DNA of 64,000 bases, from positions 62,001-126,000 of the forward strand of contig JAHCHW010000008.1 of NCBI GenBank assembly GCA_026129525.1. Direction: 5' to 3'. This document shows positions 25,426 to 33,320 of the stretch, piece by piece. The position numbers and the translations under genes are program-made. The notes below the pieces were generated by a model. That model saw nothing but the letters and a program-made list of their open reading frames with translations. It was not told the origin of the DNA and ran no database searches. This stretch comes from Chitinophagales bacterium (GTDB taxonomy: Bacteria > Bacteroidota > Bacteroidia > Chitinophagales > LD1). Numbering within the stretch: the stretch's first letter is position 1; each line of letters begins with the position of its first letter.

Positions 25426-26451
25426 ATGAGGAAAATTTACCTTGCAGTACTTGTTGCCCTGTTCAGATTGCACGCTTTTGCACAGGATATTCACTTTTCG
25501 CAGTATTACGCTTCGCCCCTAACACTTAACCCTGCATTAACTGCAAACATTAACGGAGTTTTTCGTGCTAATTTTAATTATCGCAATCAATGGTTTACCA
25601 TTCCGGTTCTTAATTCGGTAGCACCTTATCAAACTTATCAGGCTTCGGTTGATGCCCCTATTTTGAGAGAACGATTAGGAAATGACGGCTTCGGCTTTGG
25701 CGGCACATTTTATGCCGACCGTGCAGGCGATGGCGCCCTTACCACTTACAGCGGCATGGTTTCTATTGCTTATCACAAAGCGGTTGATCGCTATGGCAGA
25801 GGAAGAGTTTCATTGGGGCTTCAGGCAGGTGTGGTTTCTAAGCAGGTAAAAATTTCCGATTTAATTTTTGAAAGTCAGTTAGACAATTTCGGATGGAACC
25901 CGGCACTGAGCAACGGTGAGAATTTTACCAATAGAAATATCCTTTATCCCGATGTAAATGTGGGTGCTATGTGGACACACGCACCTAAAGAAATGTGGCG
26001 TTACTATTTGGGTTTTTCCATGAATCACTTATCGCGCCCCAAAGAATCGTTTTTGGGCGATGCACGCAACCGCCTCAACTACCGCTACAACGTACAGGCG
26101 GGCATGGAAATATTTTTAGACAACAATTACGATTTCAGCATATCACCCACTTTCCTTTTTATGATGCAGTCGAATGCTCAACAGTATAACTTCGGGTTGG
26201 GTGTTAACTATTGGGTAAATGACGATGTTGCCATTTTTGGCGGTGGATTTTACCGTGTAATGGATGCCGTAATTTTTAATTTAGGTGTAGAGTTTTACAA
26301 CACGCGCGTTGGTTTAAGTTACGACATTAACCACTCCGGCTTAAAAGCCGCCAGCCGTGCACAAGGTGCAGTGGAAGTTTCGCTGGTGTATGTATTTAAA
26401 AAAGAGCGCCCCCGTTCCATTCAAAACGAAAAGTACTGCCCTTACTTCTAA
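25426..26451 (+). CDS. PorP/SprF family T9SS-associated outer-membrane protein
   Basis: A 341-residue outer-membrane beta-barrel protein of the PorP/SprF family. It has a signal peptide (to FAQ), then the family hallmark DIHFSQYYASPLTLNPAL near residue 23, a series of amphipathic strands, and the C-terminal strand ASRAQGAVEVSLVYVFKKER. SprF-type proteins help the type IX secretion system export and anchor partner adhesins carrying type-B sorting domains. The partner here is very likely the SprB-like protein encoded 118 nt downstream. This pairing of genes is a recurring Bacteroidota arrangement. Confidence 0.93.
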   Translation: MRKIYLAVLVALFRLHAFAQDIHFSQYYASPLTLNPALTANINGVFRANFNYRNQWFTIPVLNSVAPYQTYQASVDAPILRERLGNDGFGFGGTFYADRAGDGALTTYSGMVSIAYHKAVDRYGRGRVSLGLQAGVVSKQVKISDLIFESQLDNFGWNPALSNGENFTNRNILYPDVNVGAMWTHAPKEMWRYYLGFSMNHLSRPKESFLGDARNRLNYRYNVQAGMEIFLDNNYDFSISPTFLFMMQSNAQQYNFGLGVNYWVNDDVAIFGGGFYRVMDAVIFNLGVEFYNTRVGLSYDINHSGLKAASRAQGAVEVSLVYVFKKERPRSIQNEKYCPYF

Positions 26452-26569
26452 CCATGGAGGAAAGGGAATAGATAATTGGAGAAAAGCGTCTTTGTAACAG
26501 AAGGTGCTTTTTTTAGTTTTAGTTCAACCATTTGCCGCTATTTTTCATCTTGCTACTGATTAGTTTAAA

Positions 26570-29500
26570 ATGAAACACCTTTACTTTCAAAAAAACGCGT
26601 TTGCTCTTTTATGTCTTTTATTAGCGCTAAATAGTATTGCTCAGCCGGGCTGCCCTTCTATAAGTGCAGGCAGCAATGTAACCCTGCCTTGTGGAACAAC
26701 CTGCACTAATTTAACTGCAACCTATTTTCAGGCTGGTAATACCACTACTTACACCGTAAGTCAAATACCGTACACGCCATTTTCATATACCGGAGGCACC
26801 TCGGTACTGGTTAATCAAGACGATATTTGGAGTTGCCCTATTTCGTTGCCCTTCACGTTTTGCTATTTCGGCCAATCTTATAATCAATTTGTAATTGGGG
26901 CTAATGCCGTTGTTTCGTTTACGCCTAAAGGAACTTGTGTTCCACCGTTGTTTTATCCAAGCTGCACATGGCCCATTAATGCGGCTATCCCTTCCGCATT
27001 ACCAACGGATATGCAGAATACCATTATGGCACCCTGGCACGATATTGACCCCAGTGTAGGTTCGGGCACCATCAAATACCAGGTTATTGGCACAGCTCCA
27101 TGTCGCATTTTGGTGGTTAGTTGGTACAATATTCCCATGTTTAGTTCATCGTGTAACAATTTGATAGCTACATCGCAGGTGGCACTGTACGAAACCACCA
27201 ATGTGATTGAAATGTATATTGCCAATAAGCCTTCGTGCCCCACATGGAATTCGGGTTATGCCATACAGGGCATACAAAACCAAAACGGAACAGTAGCTTA
27301 TACCGTTCCCGGAAGAAATTACCCTACGGTTTGGACCGCCCAAAATGATGCGCGTAGATTTACCCCCAGTGGACCATCTATAGTAAGTGTTCAATGGCTG
27401 CAAGGCGGTACTCAAATTTCAAACACGGCAACCGTGCAGGTTTGCCCTACAGCACCTACTACCTATACTGCACAGGCCACTTATACCCCCTGCACCGGTG
27501 GAACACCCGTGGTGGTGAGCAGCAATGTAACCGTATCGCCCGGAGGATCGCTTAATGCAAGTATAGCTTCATCGCAAAATGTAACCTGTTTTGGCGGCAA
27601 CAATGGCTCCGCTACAGCTTCTGTTAGCGGAGGAGTTGCTCCGGTAAATTACGGCTGGTCAACCGGAAGCAGCAACTTAACCATCAATAACCTTACACAA
27701 GGTACTTACACCTTCACGGCATCGGACGGAACAGGCTGCACAACTACCAATTCGGTTACCATTACCCAACCAACACAGATAACCTTTAATGCGCCAACTA
27801 TTCAGAACATTGGCTGCGACCCGAGCGTTTTAGGTTCTATTACGGCTAACCCCACAGGCGGAAATCCGCCTTATACCTATTCATGGACAAAACAACCCGG
27901 TGGGCAAACCTATACGGGGCAAACCATCAGCAATCTTCAGGCGGCAACATATAATGTTACTGTTACCGATAACAGCAACTGCACAGGCACTGCCACTTAT
28001 TCGGTTACGCAGGTACAGCAGTTGAATTTTTCGTTGTCATCAACCAATGTAAGTTGTAACGGAGGAAACAATGGAACAGCCACTGCCACTGTTTCATCGG
28101 GCACACCACCTTATCAGTATAATTGGAACAACACGGGTAATGTTCCGAACAATACGGCAACCGGATTGAGTGCAGGCACAACCACAGTTACAGTTTCCGA
28201 TGCCAACTGTACGGCAAGTGCAACGATTAGCCTTTCGCAACCCGCTGCATTGCAATTGAATCCACCCGTAATTCAAAACATAAGTTGCGGAACAGGTACC
28301 GGTTCAATTACAGCGAGTGCAACGGGTGGAACAGGCACGCTCACCTACTCGTGGACGAAACTGTCAAACGGGCAAACTTATTCGGGTGCTTCAATTTCTA
28401 ATCTTACAGCCGACACCTATAATCTTACGGTTACAGATAATAACAACTGCACTGTTACGGCAAGTTATCAGGTAACTCAGAACGCAGGTGTTGCCTTTAC
28501 ACAAAGTTCAACCAATGTAACCTGCTTTGGTGCCAATGACGGAACCGCAACCATTACCATTACAGGCGGAACACCGCCTTACCAGTACAACTGGAACGGA
28601 ACAGGAAATACGCCCAATGCATCGCTGAGCAACTTAGGTGCCGGAACGGTAAACGTTACCATTACCGATGCCAACTGTAGCGCCACAGCAACATTTACTA
28701 TTACCGAGCCGCCTGCTTTAACGGTTGCACTGCAAAACCAAACCAACGTTACCTGCTTTGGCGGAAACAACGGAAGCCTTACCGTTAGTGCCAGTGGTGG
28801 CAGCGGTACTTTTTCCTATCAATGGAGCAACGGAGCAACCGGAAGTACCGCATCAAACTTAACGGCAAACACCTACACCGTAATAGTTAACGATGGTGCC
28901 TGCACCGTTTCGGATTCTTATACTATTACCCAAGCAGCACAGTTAGTGTTAAACCAACCTAACATACAGCATGTAGGTTGCACAGGTGCTACCACCGGCT
29001 CTATTACCGCCAATGCAAGCGGTGGCACTCCGGGTTATACGTATAATTGGGTACAACAGTCGAACGGTCAAACATACACAGGGCAAACAATTACTAACCT
29101 GAATGGCGATACCTACAACTTAACCGTAACCGATAATTCGGGATGTACCGTAAGCAACAACTACCAACTTATTCAGGTTACTCCGCTTTCGTTCAGCACA
29201 TCATTCAGCAATGTATCGTGCAATGGCGGAAATGATGGCGCTGCAATTGTTACCGTAAACACCGGCACAGCACCTTATCAGTATAACTGGAACGGCTCAG
29301 GTAATTCGCCAAACAGTTCATTAACCGGATTAAGTGCGGGCATTGTAAATGTTACCGTTACCGATGTAAACTGCAGCGGCACAGCTACTTTTACTATTAC
29401 GGAACCCACAGCTTTGGTTATCAATCTGATTAACCAAACTAATGTTTCCTGCTCGGGAGCAAACGATGGTTCGTTAACCGTAGCCGCCAGCGGTGGAACT

Positions 29501-30886
29501 CCGGGCGCAGCGGGAACCGGTTATACTTATGCATGGAGCAACGGGCAAACCGGTGCAAGTGCTACAAACTTAGGAGCTAATTCCTATACCGTGGTAGTAG
29601 CCGATGGAAATTCGTGTACTGCTTCGCAAACCTACACCATTGTGCAGGCAACACCGCTTACTGTTTCAATTACCGGCACCGATGCTACTTGCTATCAGGG
29701 GGCTAACGGCTCTGCCAATGCGGTGGCAACAGGCGGTGTAACACCTTATGATTACTTATGGAATGATGGGCAAACTACGGCTGCCGCTGTTGCTTTAACC
29801 GGTGGTACTTACAGTTGCATTGTATCCGATGTAAACGGCTGTACGGCTTCTTCTTCCATACTTATTAACGAACCGCCCGATTTAGTGATTAACACACAAA
29901 CTACGGCAGTATTATGTGCAGGCGATGAAAACGGAACCATCACCGTTTTTGCCGTTGGCGGAACTTCTCCTTACAGTTATTCAGCTACATTAGACTTCGC
30001 CAACTTTGTGTTTGCTACCAATGGCATAATTCAGGATTTAGCTCCGGGCAGCTATTCGGTAATTGTATCGGATAATAACGGATGCACAAAAACGGTGGTA
30101 GCTGTTGTGCCCGATGCTGCGACCGATGCCTTTACTATTACTACCGATTCCACATCTTGCTATGGACCTAATTTTAACGATGGAGCGATACATGTTGTGC
30201 CTACAACAGCTTTGAATGCTCCGTTTCAGTATTCGGTTGACGGAGGCTTTCAGCAGTTTTCGGGCGATTTTTATTTTCTTTCGGCAGGCACACACAGCAT
30301 TACCGTAACAAATGCCAACGGTTGTATTACAACGCTTCAGGCAGTTGTACATCAACCACTACCAATTATAGCACAGGTAACGCCCGATTCGCTTATTCTG
30401 GCTTTAGGAGCATCGGGACAAGTGTTGGTTACCTACCAAAACGCAAGCAATGTTAACTATAACTGGAATCCGCCAACGGGCCTTAGTTGCAGCGATTGCG
30501 CCAATCCGACTGTATTGGTGTACGGCAGAAACAATTACACCGTAACGGTAAGTTCGCAGGCAAATGCCGCTTGCTATGCTACAGCAACTTTATTGGTAGA
30601 TGTATTGCCGGAGTTGCCCATCTACATCCCCAACACATTTACTCCGAACGGTGACGGCAATAACGATGTTTTCCAAATTTACGGGCAAGGCATTAAAACC
30701 ATTGATTTAAAAATATTTAACCGCTGGGGCGAGTTAGTTTACAAATCAAACAATCAGTTTGACGGCTGGGACGGCACTTACAAAAACCAACTGCAACTGC
30801 CGCAGGTGTTTACTTACCATGCCGAAATAATTTTTCTGAACAATAAGAAAATTGAAAAGGCAGGCAGCGTTACCTTGGTGAGGTAG
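26570..30886 (+). CDS. SprB-like repeat adhesin with gliding-motility C-terminal domain
   Basis: A 1438-residue secreted surface protein. A signal peptide (to SIAQ) is followed by an N-terminal beta domain of about 310 residues rich in Cys (PSISAGSNVTLPCGTTC). Residues about 337-1265 hold twelve SprB-type repeats of 75-80 residues, each opening with a motif like NVTCFGGNNGSATA and ending in a TVTDxNxC segment. Repeats four to six (570-800) and seven to nine (801-1037) form two copies of a three-repeat super-unit. The last 90 residues are the type-B sorting domain (PIYIPNTFTPNGDGNNDVF, then IFNRWGELVY, GWDGTYKN and AGSVTLVR). SprB of Flavobacterium johnsoniae is a mobile gliding adhesin. This protein probably mediates attachment or motility, exported with the PorP/SprF protein upstream. 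Confidence 0.92.
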   Translation: MKHLYFQKNAFALLCLLLALNSIAQPGCPSISAGSNVTLPCGTTCTNLTATYFQAGNTTTYTVSQIPYTPFSYTGGTSVLVNQDDIWSCPISLPFTFCYFGQSYNQFVIGANAVVSFTPKGTCVPPLFYPSCTWPINAAIPSALPTDMQNTIMAPWHDIDPSVGSGTIKYQVIGTAPCRILVVSWYNIPMFSSSCNNLIATSQVALYETTNVIEMYIANKPSCPTWNSGYAIQGIQNQNGTVAYTVPGRNYPTVWTAQNDARRFTPSGPSIVSVQWLQGGTQISNTATVQVCPTAPTTYTAQATYTPCTGGTPVVVSSNVTVSPGGSLNASIASSQNVTCFGGNNGSATASVSGGVAPVNYGWSTGSSNLTINNLTQGTYTFTASDGTGCTTTNSVTITQPTQITFNAPTIQNIGCDPSVLGSITANPTGGNPPYTYSWTKQPGGQTYTGQTISNLQAATYNVTVTDNSNCTGTATYSVTQVQQLNFSLSSTNVSCNGGNNGTATATVSSGTPPYQYNWNNTGNVPNNTATGLSAGTTTVTVSDANCTASATISLSQPAALQLNPPVIQNISCGTGTGSITASATGGTGTLTYSWTKLSNGQTYSGASISNLTADTYNLTVTDNNNCTVTASYQVTQNAGVAFTQSSTNVTCFGANDGTATITITGGTPPYQYNWNGTGNTPNASLSNLGAGTVNVTITDANCSATATFTITEPPALTVALQNQTNVTCFGGNNGSLTVSASGGSGTFSYQWSNGATGSTASNLTANTYTVIVNDGACTVSDSYTITQAAQLVLNQPNIQHVGCTGATTGSITANASGGTPGYTYNWVQQSNGQTYTGQTITNLNGDTYNLTVTDNSGCTVSNNYQLIQVTPLSFSTSFSNVSCNGGNDGAAIVTVNTGTAPYQYNWNGSGNSPNSSLTGLSAGIVNVTVTDVNCSGTATFTITEPTALVINLINQTNVSCSGANDGSLTVAASGGTPGAAGTGYTYAWSNGQTGASATNLGANSYTVVVADGNSCTASQTYTIVQATPLTVSITGTDATCYQGANGSANAVATGGVTPYDYLWNDGQTTAAAVALTGGTYSCIVSDVNGCTASSSILINEPPDLVINTQTTAVLCAGDENGTITVFAVGGTSPYSYSATLDFANFVFATNGIIQDLAPGSYSVIVSDNNGCTKTVVAVVPDAATDAFTITTDSTSCYGPNFNDGAIHVVPTTALNAPFQYSVDGGFQQFSGDFYFLSAGTHSITVTNANGCITTLQAVVHQPLPIIAQVTPDSLILALGASGQVLVTYQNASNVNYNWNPPTGLSCSDCANPTVLVYGRNNYTVTVSSQANAACYATATLLVDVLPELPIYIPNTFTPNGDGNNDVFQIYGQGIKTIDLKIFNRWGELVYKSNNQFDGWDGTYKNQLQLPQVFTYHAEIIFLNNKKIEKAGSVTLVR

Positions 30887-30989
30887 TATTGTTTTTGCTT
30901 ATCCCCTTCTCTACTCTGAAAATAGTTTATGGAAACACGAAACTGTGCGTATCTTACAGTTCACATTTGTTAACCCAAAACTACCAACT

Positions 30990-31250
30990 ATGTTTTTCAG
31001 AGTAAACCACGCCATTTCAAACCCGGGCGAATTTTGGGCACGGGCACAAGCCTCTTTACCTAATCTTCCCGAAGGCATTAAAATACACGGGGTATTTCCA
31101 AACGAAACAATGGACATTGCCACCTGTATTTGGGAAGCGGAATCCGAGCAGCAAATCAAAGAGTATTTAGAAGGAAAAACGGGCGATGTGAGCCAAAACG
31201 ATTACATGGCAATAAACACCGCCAACGCCATGGGTTTACCGGGTAAATAA
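30990..31250 (+). CDS. Small conserved protein, unknown function
   Basis: An 86-residue protein beginning MFFRVNHAISNPGEFWARAQ. The open frame extends upstream to a GTG at 30945, but the ATG at 30990 gives a sensible start. It shows an alternating alpha/beta pattern with GIKIHGVFPNETMDIATCIWEAES and IKEYLEGKTGD, suggestive of a single ferredoxin-like domain. Such small monomers often act in stress response or as ligand-binding dimers; no family can be named. No signal peptide. It stands between the SprB-like gene and the rimP leader. Confidence 0.65.
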   Translation: MFFRVNHAISNPGEFWARAQASLPNLPEGIKIHGVFPNETMDIATCIWEAESEQQIKEYLEGKTGDVSQNDYMAINTANAMGLPGK

Positions 31251-31268
31251 TAAGCAGATAGAATTTCG

Positions 31269-31300
31269 TTTGATTTTTTCGGTTATTAAACACATATTTG
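31269..31300 (+). promoter_or_regulatory. Candidate promoter of the rimP-nusA-infB operon
   Basis: TTTG at 31269-31272, 20 nt, then CATATTTG at 31293-31300 (one mismatch to TAnnTTTG). It would start transcription near 31307, leaving a leader of about 115 nt before rimP with two hairpins in it. Confidence 0.5.
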
Positions 31301-31319
31301 CACCGCATTCATGATTGGA

Positions 31320-31349
31320 AGAGGGGACGAGAGTCCCCTCTCGCTTTTT
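31320..31349 (+). terminator. Terminator-like hairpin in the rimP leader (possible attenuator)
   Basis: Perfect 9-bp stem AGAGGGGAC/GTCCCCTCT with a GAGA loop (a GNRA tetraloop), followed by CGCTTTTT. It could end transcription from upstream, but it also lies inside the predicted rimP leader. Confidence 0.65.
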
Positions 31350-31371
31350 CATGAAGCGTTTATTCAAATTT

Positions 31372-31391
31372 CCTTCTCCTGTTGGAGAAGG
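31372..31391 (+). repeat. Second leader hairpin upstream of rimP
   Basis: CCTTCTCC-TGTT-GGAGAAGG, a perfect 8-bp stem with a 4-nt loop, 30 nt before the rimP ATG. No T-tract. Together with the terminator-like hairpin before it, it forms a two-stem leader; it could also be a dispersed intergenic repeat. Confidence 0.55.
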
Positions 31392-31421
31392 TGCTCTCAC
31401 CACAGGTGGGGCGGATGTGGT

Positions 31422-31907
31422 ATGGACATTGAAACTCTAAAAAGCCGTATTGGCGAATGGTTAAACCCCTTACTGGAAGAAAGAAACTTTTTTCTGGTGG
31501 ATGTAAAAGTTTCGATGGGAAAGAAAATAGAGGTGTATGTGGACAGCGATGAAGGCATCCACATTGACGACTGTGCGGTTGTTTCGCGCTTTTTGGAAAG
31601 GCACCTTGATGGAAGCGGGTTAGTGCCCGACAACTACATACTGGAAGTTTCATCGCCCGGTATGAGCAATCCGTTGCGGGTTCCGCGCCAATATAAAAAG
31701 CGCATTGGCAGAAAACTGGAAGTGATAAAAACCAACGGTGAAAAAATTGAAGCGCAACTGACCGAAGCCGATGATGAAAAAATAAAACTGGTAGAAACCA
31801 TACAAGAAAAGAAGAACAAGAAAAATAAAGAAGCTGCACCGGAGCCGAAACAGTACGAGGTAAAGTATGCCGACATTAAAAGAGCAACACTGGTTTTCAG
31901 CTTTTAA
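31422..31907 (+). CDS. rimP: Ribosome maturation factor RimP
   Basis: Assists 30S subunit maturation. The protein from the ATG at 31422 has 161 residues. The open frame extends upstream to 31311 but that part is the structured leader. Family segments are FFLVDVKVSMGKKIEVYVDSD, IHIDDCAVVSRFLERHLD and YILEVSSPGMSNPLRVPRQY, with the SPG motif near the domain junction. The C-terminal domain carries a lysine-rich insert (EKKNKKNKEAAPEPK) before the last strand. It is first in the conserved rimP-nusA-infB operon. Confidence 0.95.
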   Translation: MDIETLKSRIGEWLNPLLEERNFFLVDVKVSMGKKIEVYVDSDEGIHIDDCAVVSRFLERHLDGSGLVPDNYILEVSSPGMSNPLRVPRQYKKRIGRKLEVIKTNGEKIEAQLTEADDEKIKLVETIQEKKNKKNKEAAPEPKQYEVKYADIKRATLVFSF

Positions 31908-31957
31908 AAAGTAAACAACTAAAATCCATACATCTTCAAAACGAAAAATCAAACATC

Positions 31958-33208
31958 ATGAACAGTCTGGAACTGATAGACTCCTTTAGCGAGTTCAAGC
32001 AAATGAAAAACATCGACCGCCCTACAATGATGAAGGTGCTCGAAGACGTTTTCAGAACCCTGCTGCGTAAAAAATACGGAGACGTTGACAATTTCGACAT
32101 TATCGTTAACACCGATAAAGGCGACCTTGAAATTTGGCACAGGCGCGAAATTGTGGAAGATGATGCCGTTGAAAATCCGATAACTCAAATTGGCATTACC
32201 GAAGCCAAACAAATAGAAGAGGACTTTGACATTGGCGAAGAAACCTACGAGAAAATTGAACTGGAAAGTTTCGGACGCAGAGCCATTTTGGCTGCGCGCC
32301 AAACACTGGCTTCGCGCGTGGGCGATTTGGAAAAAGATGAAGTTTTCAAAAAATACAAAGAGCGCGTAGGCGAAATTGTTTCAGCCGAAGTATATCAGGT
32401 TTGGAAAAAAGAAATTTTGTTGTTGGACGAAGAAGGCAACGAATTGTTGCTGCCCAAAAGCGAACAAATACGCAGCGACTTTTTTAAGAAAGGAGAAACC
32501 GTGCGTGCAGTAATTGCCCGCGTGGAACTGAAAAACGGAACCCCTTACATTATTCTTTCTCGTACCGACAATGCTTTCCTTGCCAAGTTGATGGAACAGG
32601 AAGTACCCGAAATTTTTGATGGGCTGATTGTTATCCGCAACATTGTGCGCGAACCGGGCGAAAAAGCTAAAGTGGTAGTTGAATCGTTCGATGACCGCAT
32701 TGACCCGGTAGGTGCTTGCGTGGGCGTAAAAGGTTCACGCATTCACGGCATTGTGCGCGAGTTGAAAAACGAGAACATTGACATTATTAACCACACCAAC
32801 AATCTTTCGCTGATGGTGCAGCGCGCGTTGGCTCCTGCTAAAATCAACTCTATTGATATTAACCAGGAAAAGAAACGCATTTCTGTTTACCTCGAACCCG
32901 ATCAGGTTTCGCTCGCAATTGGTAAGCGTGGTGTAAATATTAAACTCGCCAGCCGTTTGGTAGGTTTTGAAATTGATGTTTACCGCGAAAACGATGAGGG
33001 AGAGGAAGAAGAATACGATATTGAACTCGATGAATTTGCAGATGAAATTGAAGGCTGGATGATTGACGAGTTGAAAAAAATAGGCTGCGATACCGCCAAG
33101 AGTGTGCTGGCATTAAGCGATGATGAATTGGTACGCAGAACTGATCTTGAAGAGGAAACTATCAAAGAGATCAGAAAGATACTCGAGAGCGAGTTTCAGG
33201 ATGAATAA
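31958..33208 (+). CDS. nusA: Transcription elongation/termination factor NusA
   Basis: Binds RNA polymerase and nascent RNA to modulate pausing, termination and antitermination. It has 416 residues, the short form without the extra acidic repeats of E. coli. Order of domains: N-terminal RNAP-binding domain (to about 125), an S1-like domain (VGEIVSAEVYQVWKKEILLL), and two KH domains (VGACVGVKGSRIHGIVRELK; VSLAIGKRGVNIKLASRLVG). An acidic stretch near 350 is followed by a helical tail resembling a helix-hairpin-helix unit (AKSVLALSDDELVRRTDL). It lies 50 nt after rimP. Confidence 0.97.
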   Translation: MNSLELIDSFSEFKQMKNIDRPTMMKVLEDVFRTLLRKKYGDVDNFDIIVNTDKGDLEIWHRREIVEDDAVENPITQIGITEAKQIEEDFDIGEETYEKIELESFGRRAILAARQTLASRVGDLEKDEVFKKYKERVGEIVSAEVYQVWKKEILLLDEEGNELLLPKSEQIRSDFFKKGETVRAVIARVELKNGTPYIILSRTDNAFLAKLMEQEVPEIFDGLIVIRNIVREPGEKAKVVVESFDDRIDPVGACVGVKGSRIHGIVRELKNENIDIINHTNNLSLMVQRALAPAKINSIDINQEKKRISVYLEPDQVSLAIGKRGVNIKLASRLVGFEIDVYRENDEGEEEEYDIELDEFADEIEGWMIDELKKIGCDTAKSVLALSDDELVRRTDLEEETIKEIRKILESEFQDE

Positions 33209-33262
33209 TGTGCAAGCATTACAGTCATGAAACAGGTAATAAATAACGATTTGTAATTGGCA

Positions 33263-33294
33263 GTTGGCGGTTGGTGAAAACCCGCTGACCGCCA
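33263..33294 (+). repeat. Hairpin in the nusA-infB spacer
   Basis: TTGGCGGT (33263-33270) and ACCGCCAA (33287-33294) are perfect complements with a 16-nt loop. No T-tract follows. It sits 26 nt before the infB ATG and may affect translation or processing. Confidence 0.5.
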
Positions 33295-33320
33295 ATACCG
33301 ATATACAAACAAATAAAGCA

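Noticed and set aside
26570..30886. Repeats considered as a possible CRISPR or DNA satellite array
   Set aside because: The period (about 230 nt) is in frame and diverged at the DNA level; these are protein repeats of SprB type.
31311..31421. Upstream extension of rimP
   Set aside because: It consists of the two leader hairpins; the ATG at 31422 begins the RimP domain.
33264..33320. Upstream extension of infB
   Set aside because: It reads through the spacer hairpin; [11 protein letters not shown] at 33321 is the usual IF-2 start.
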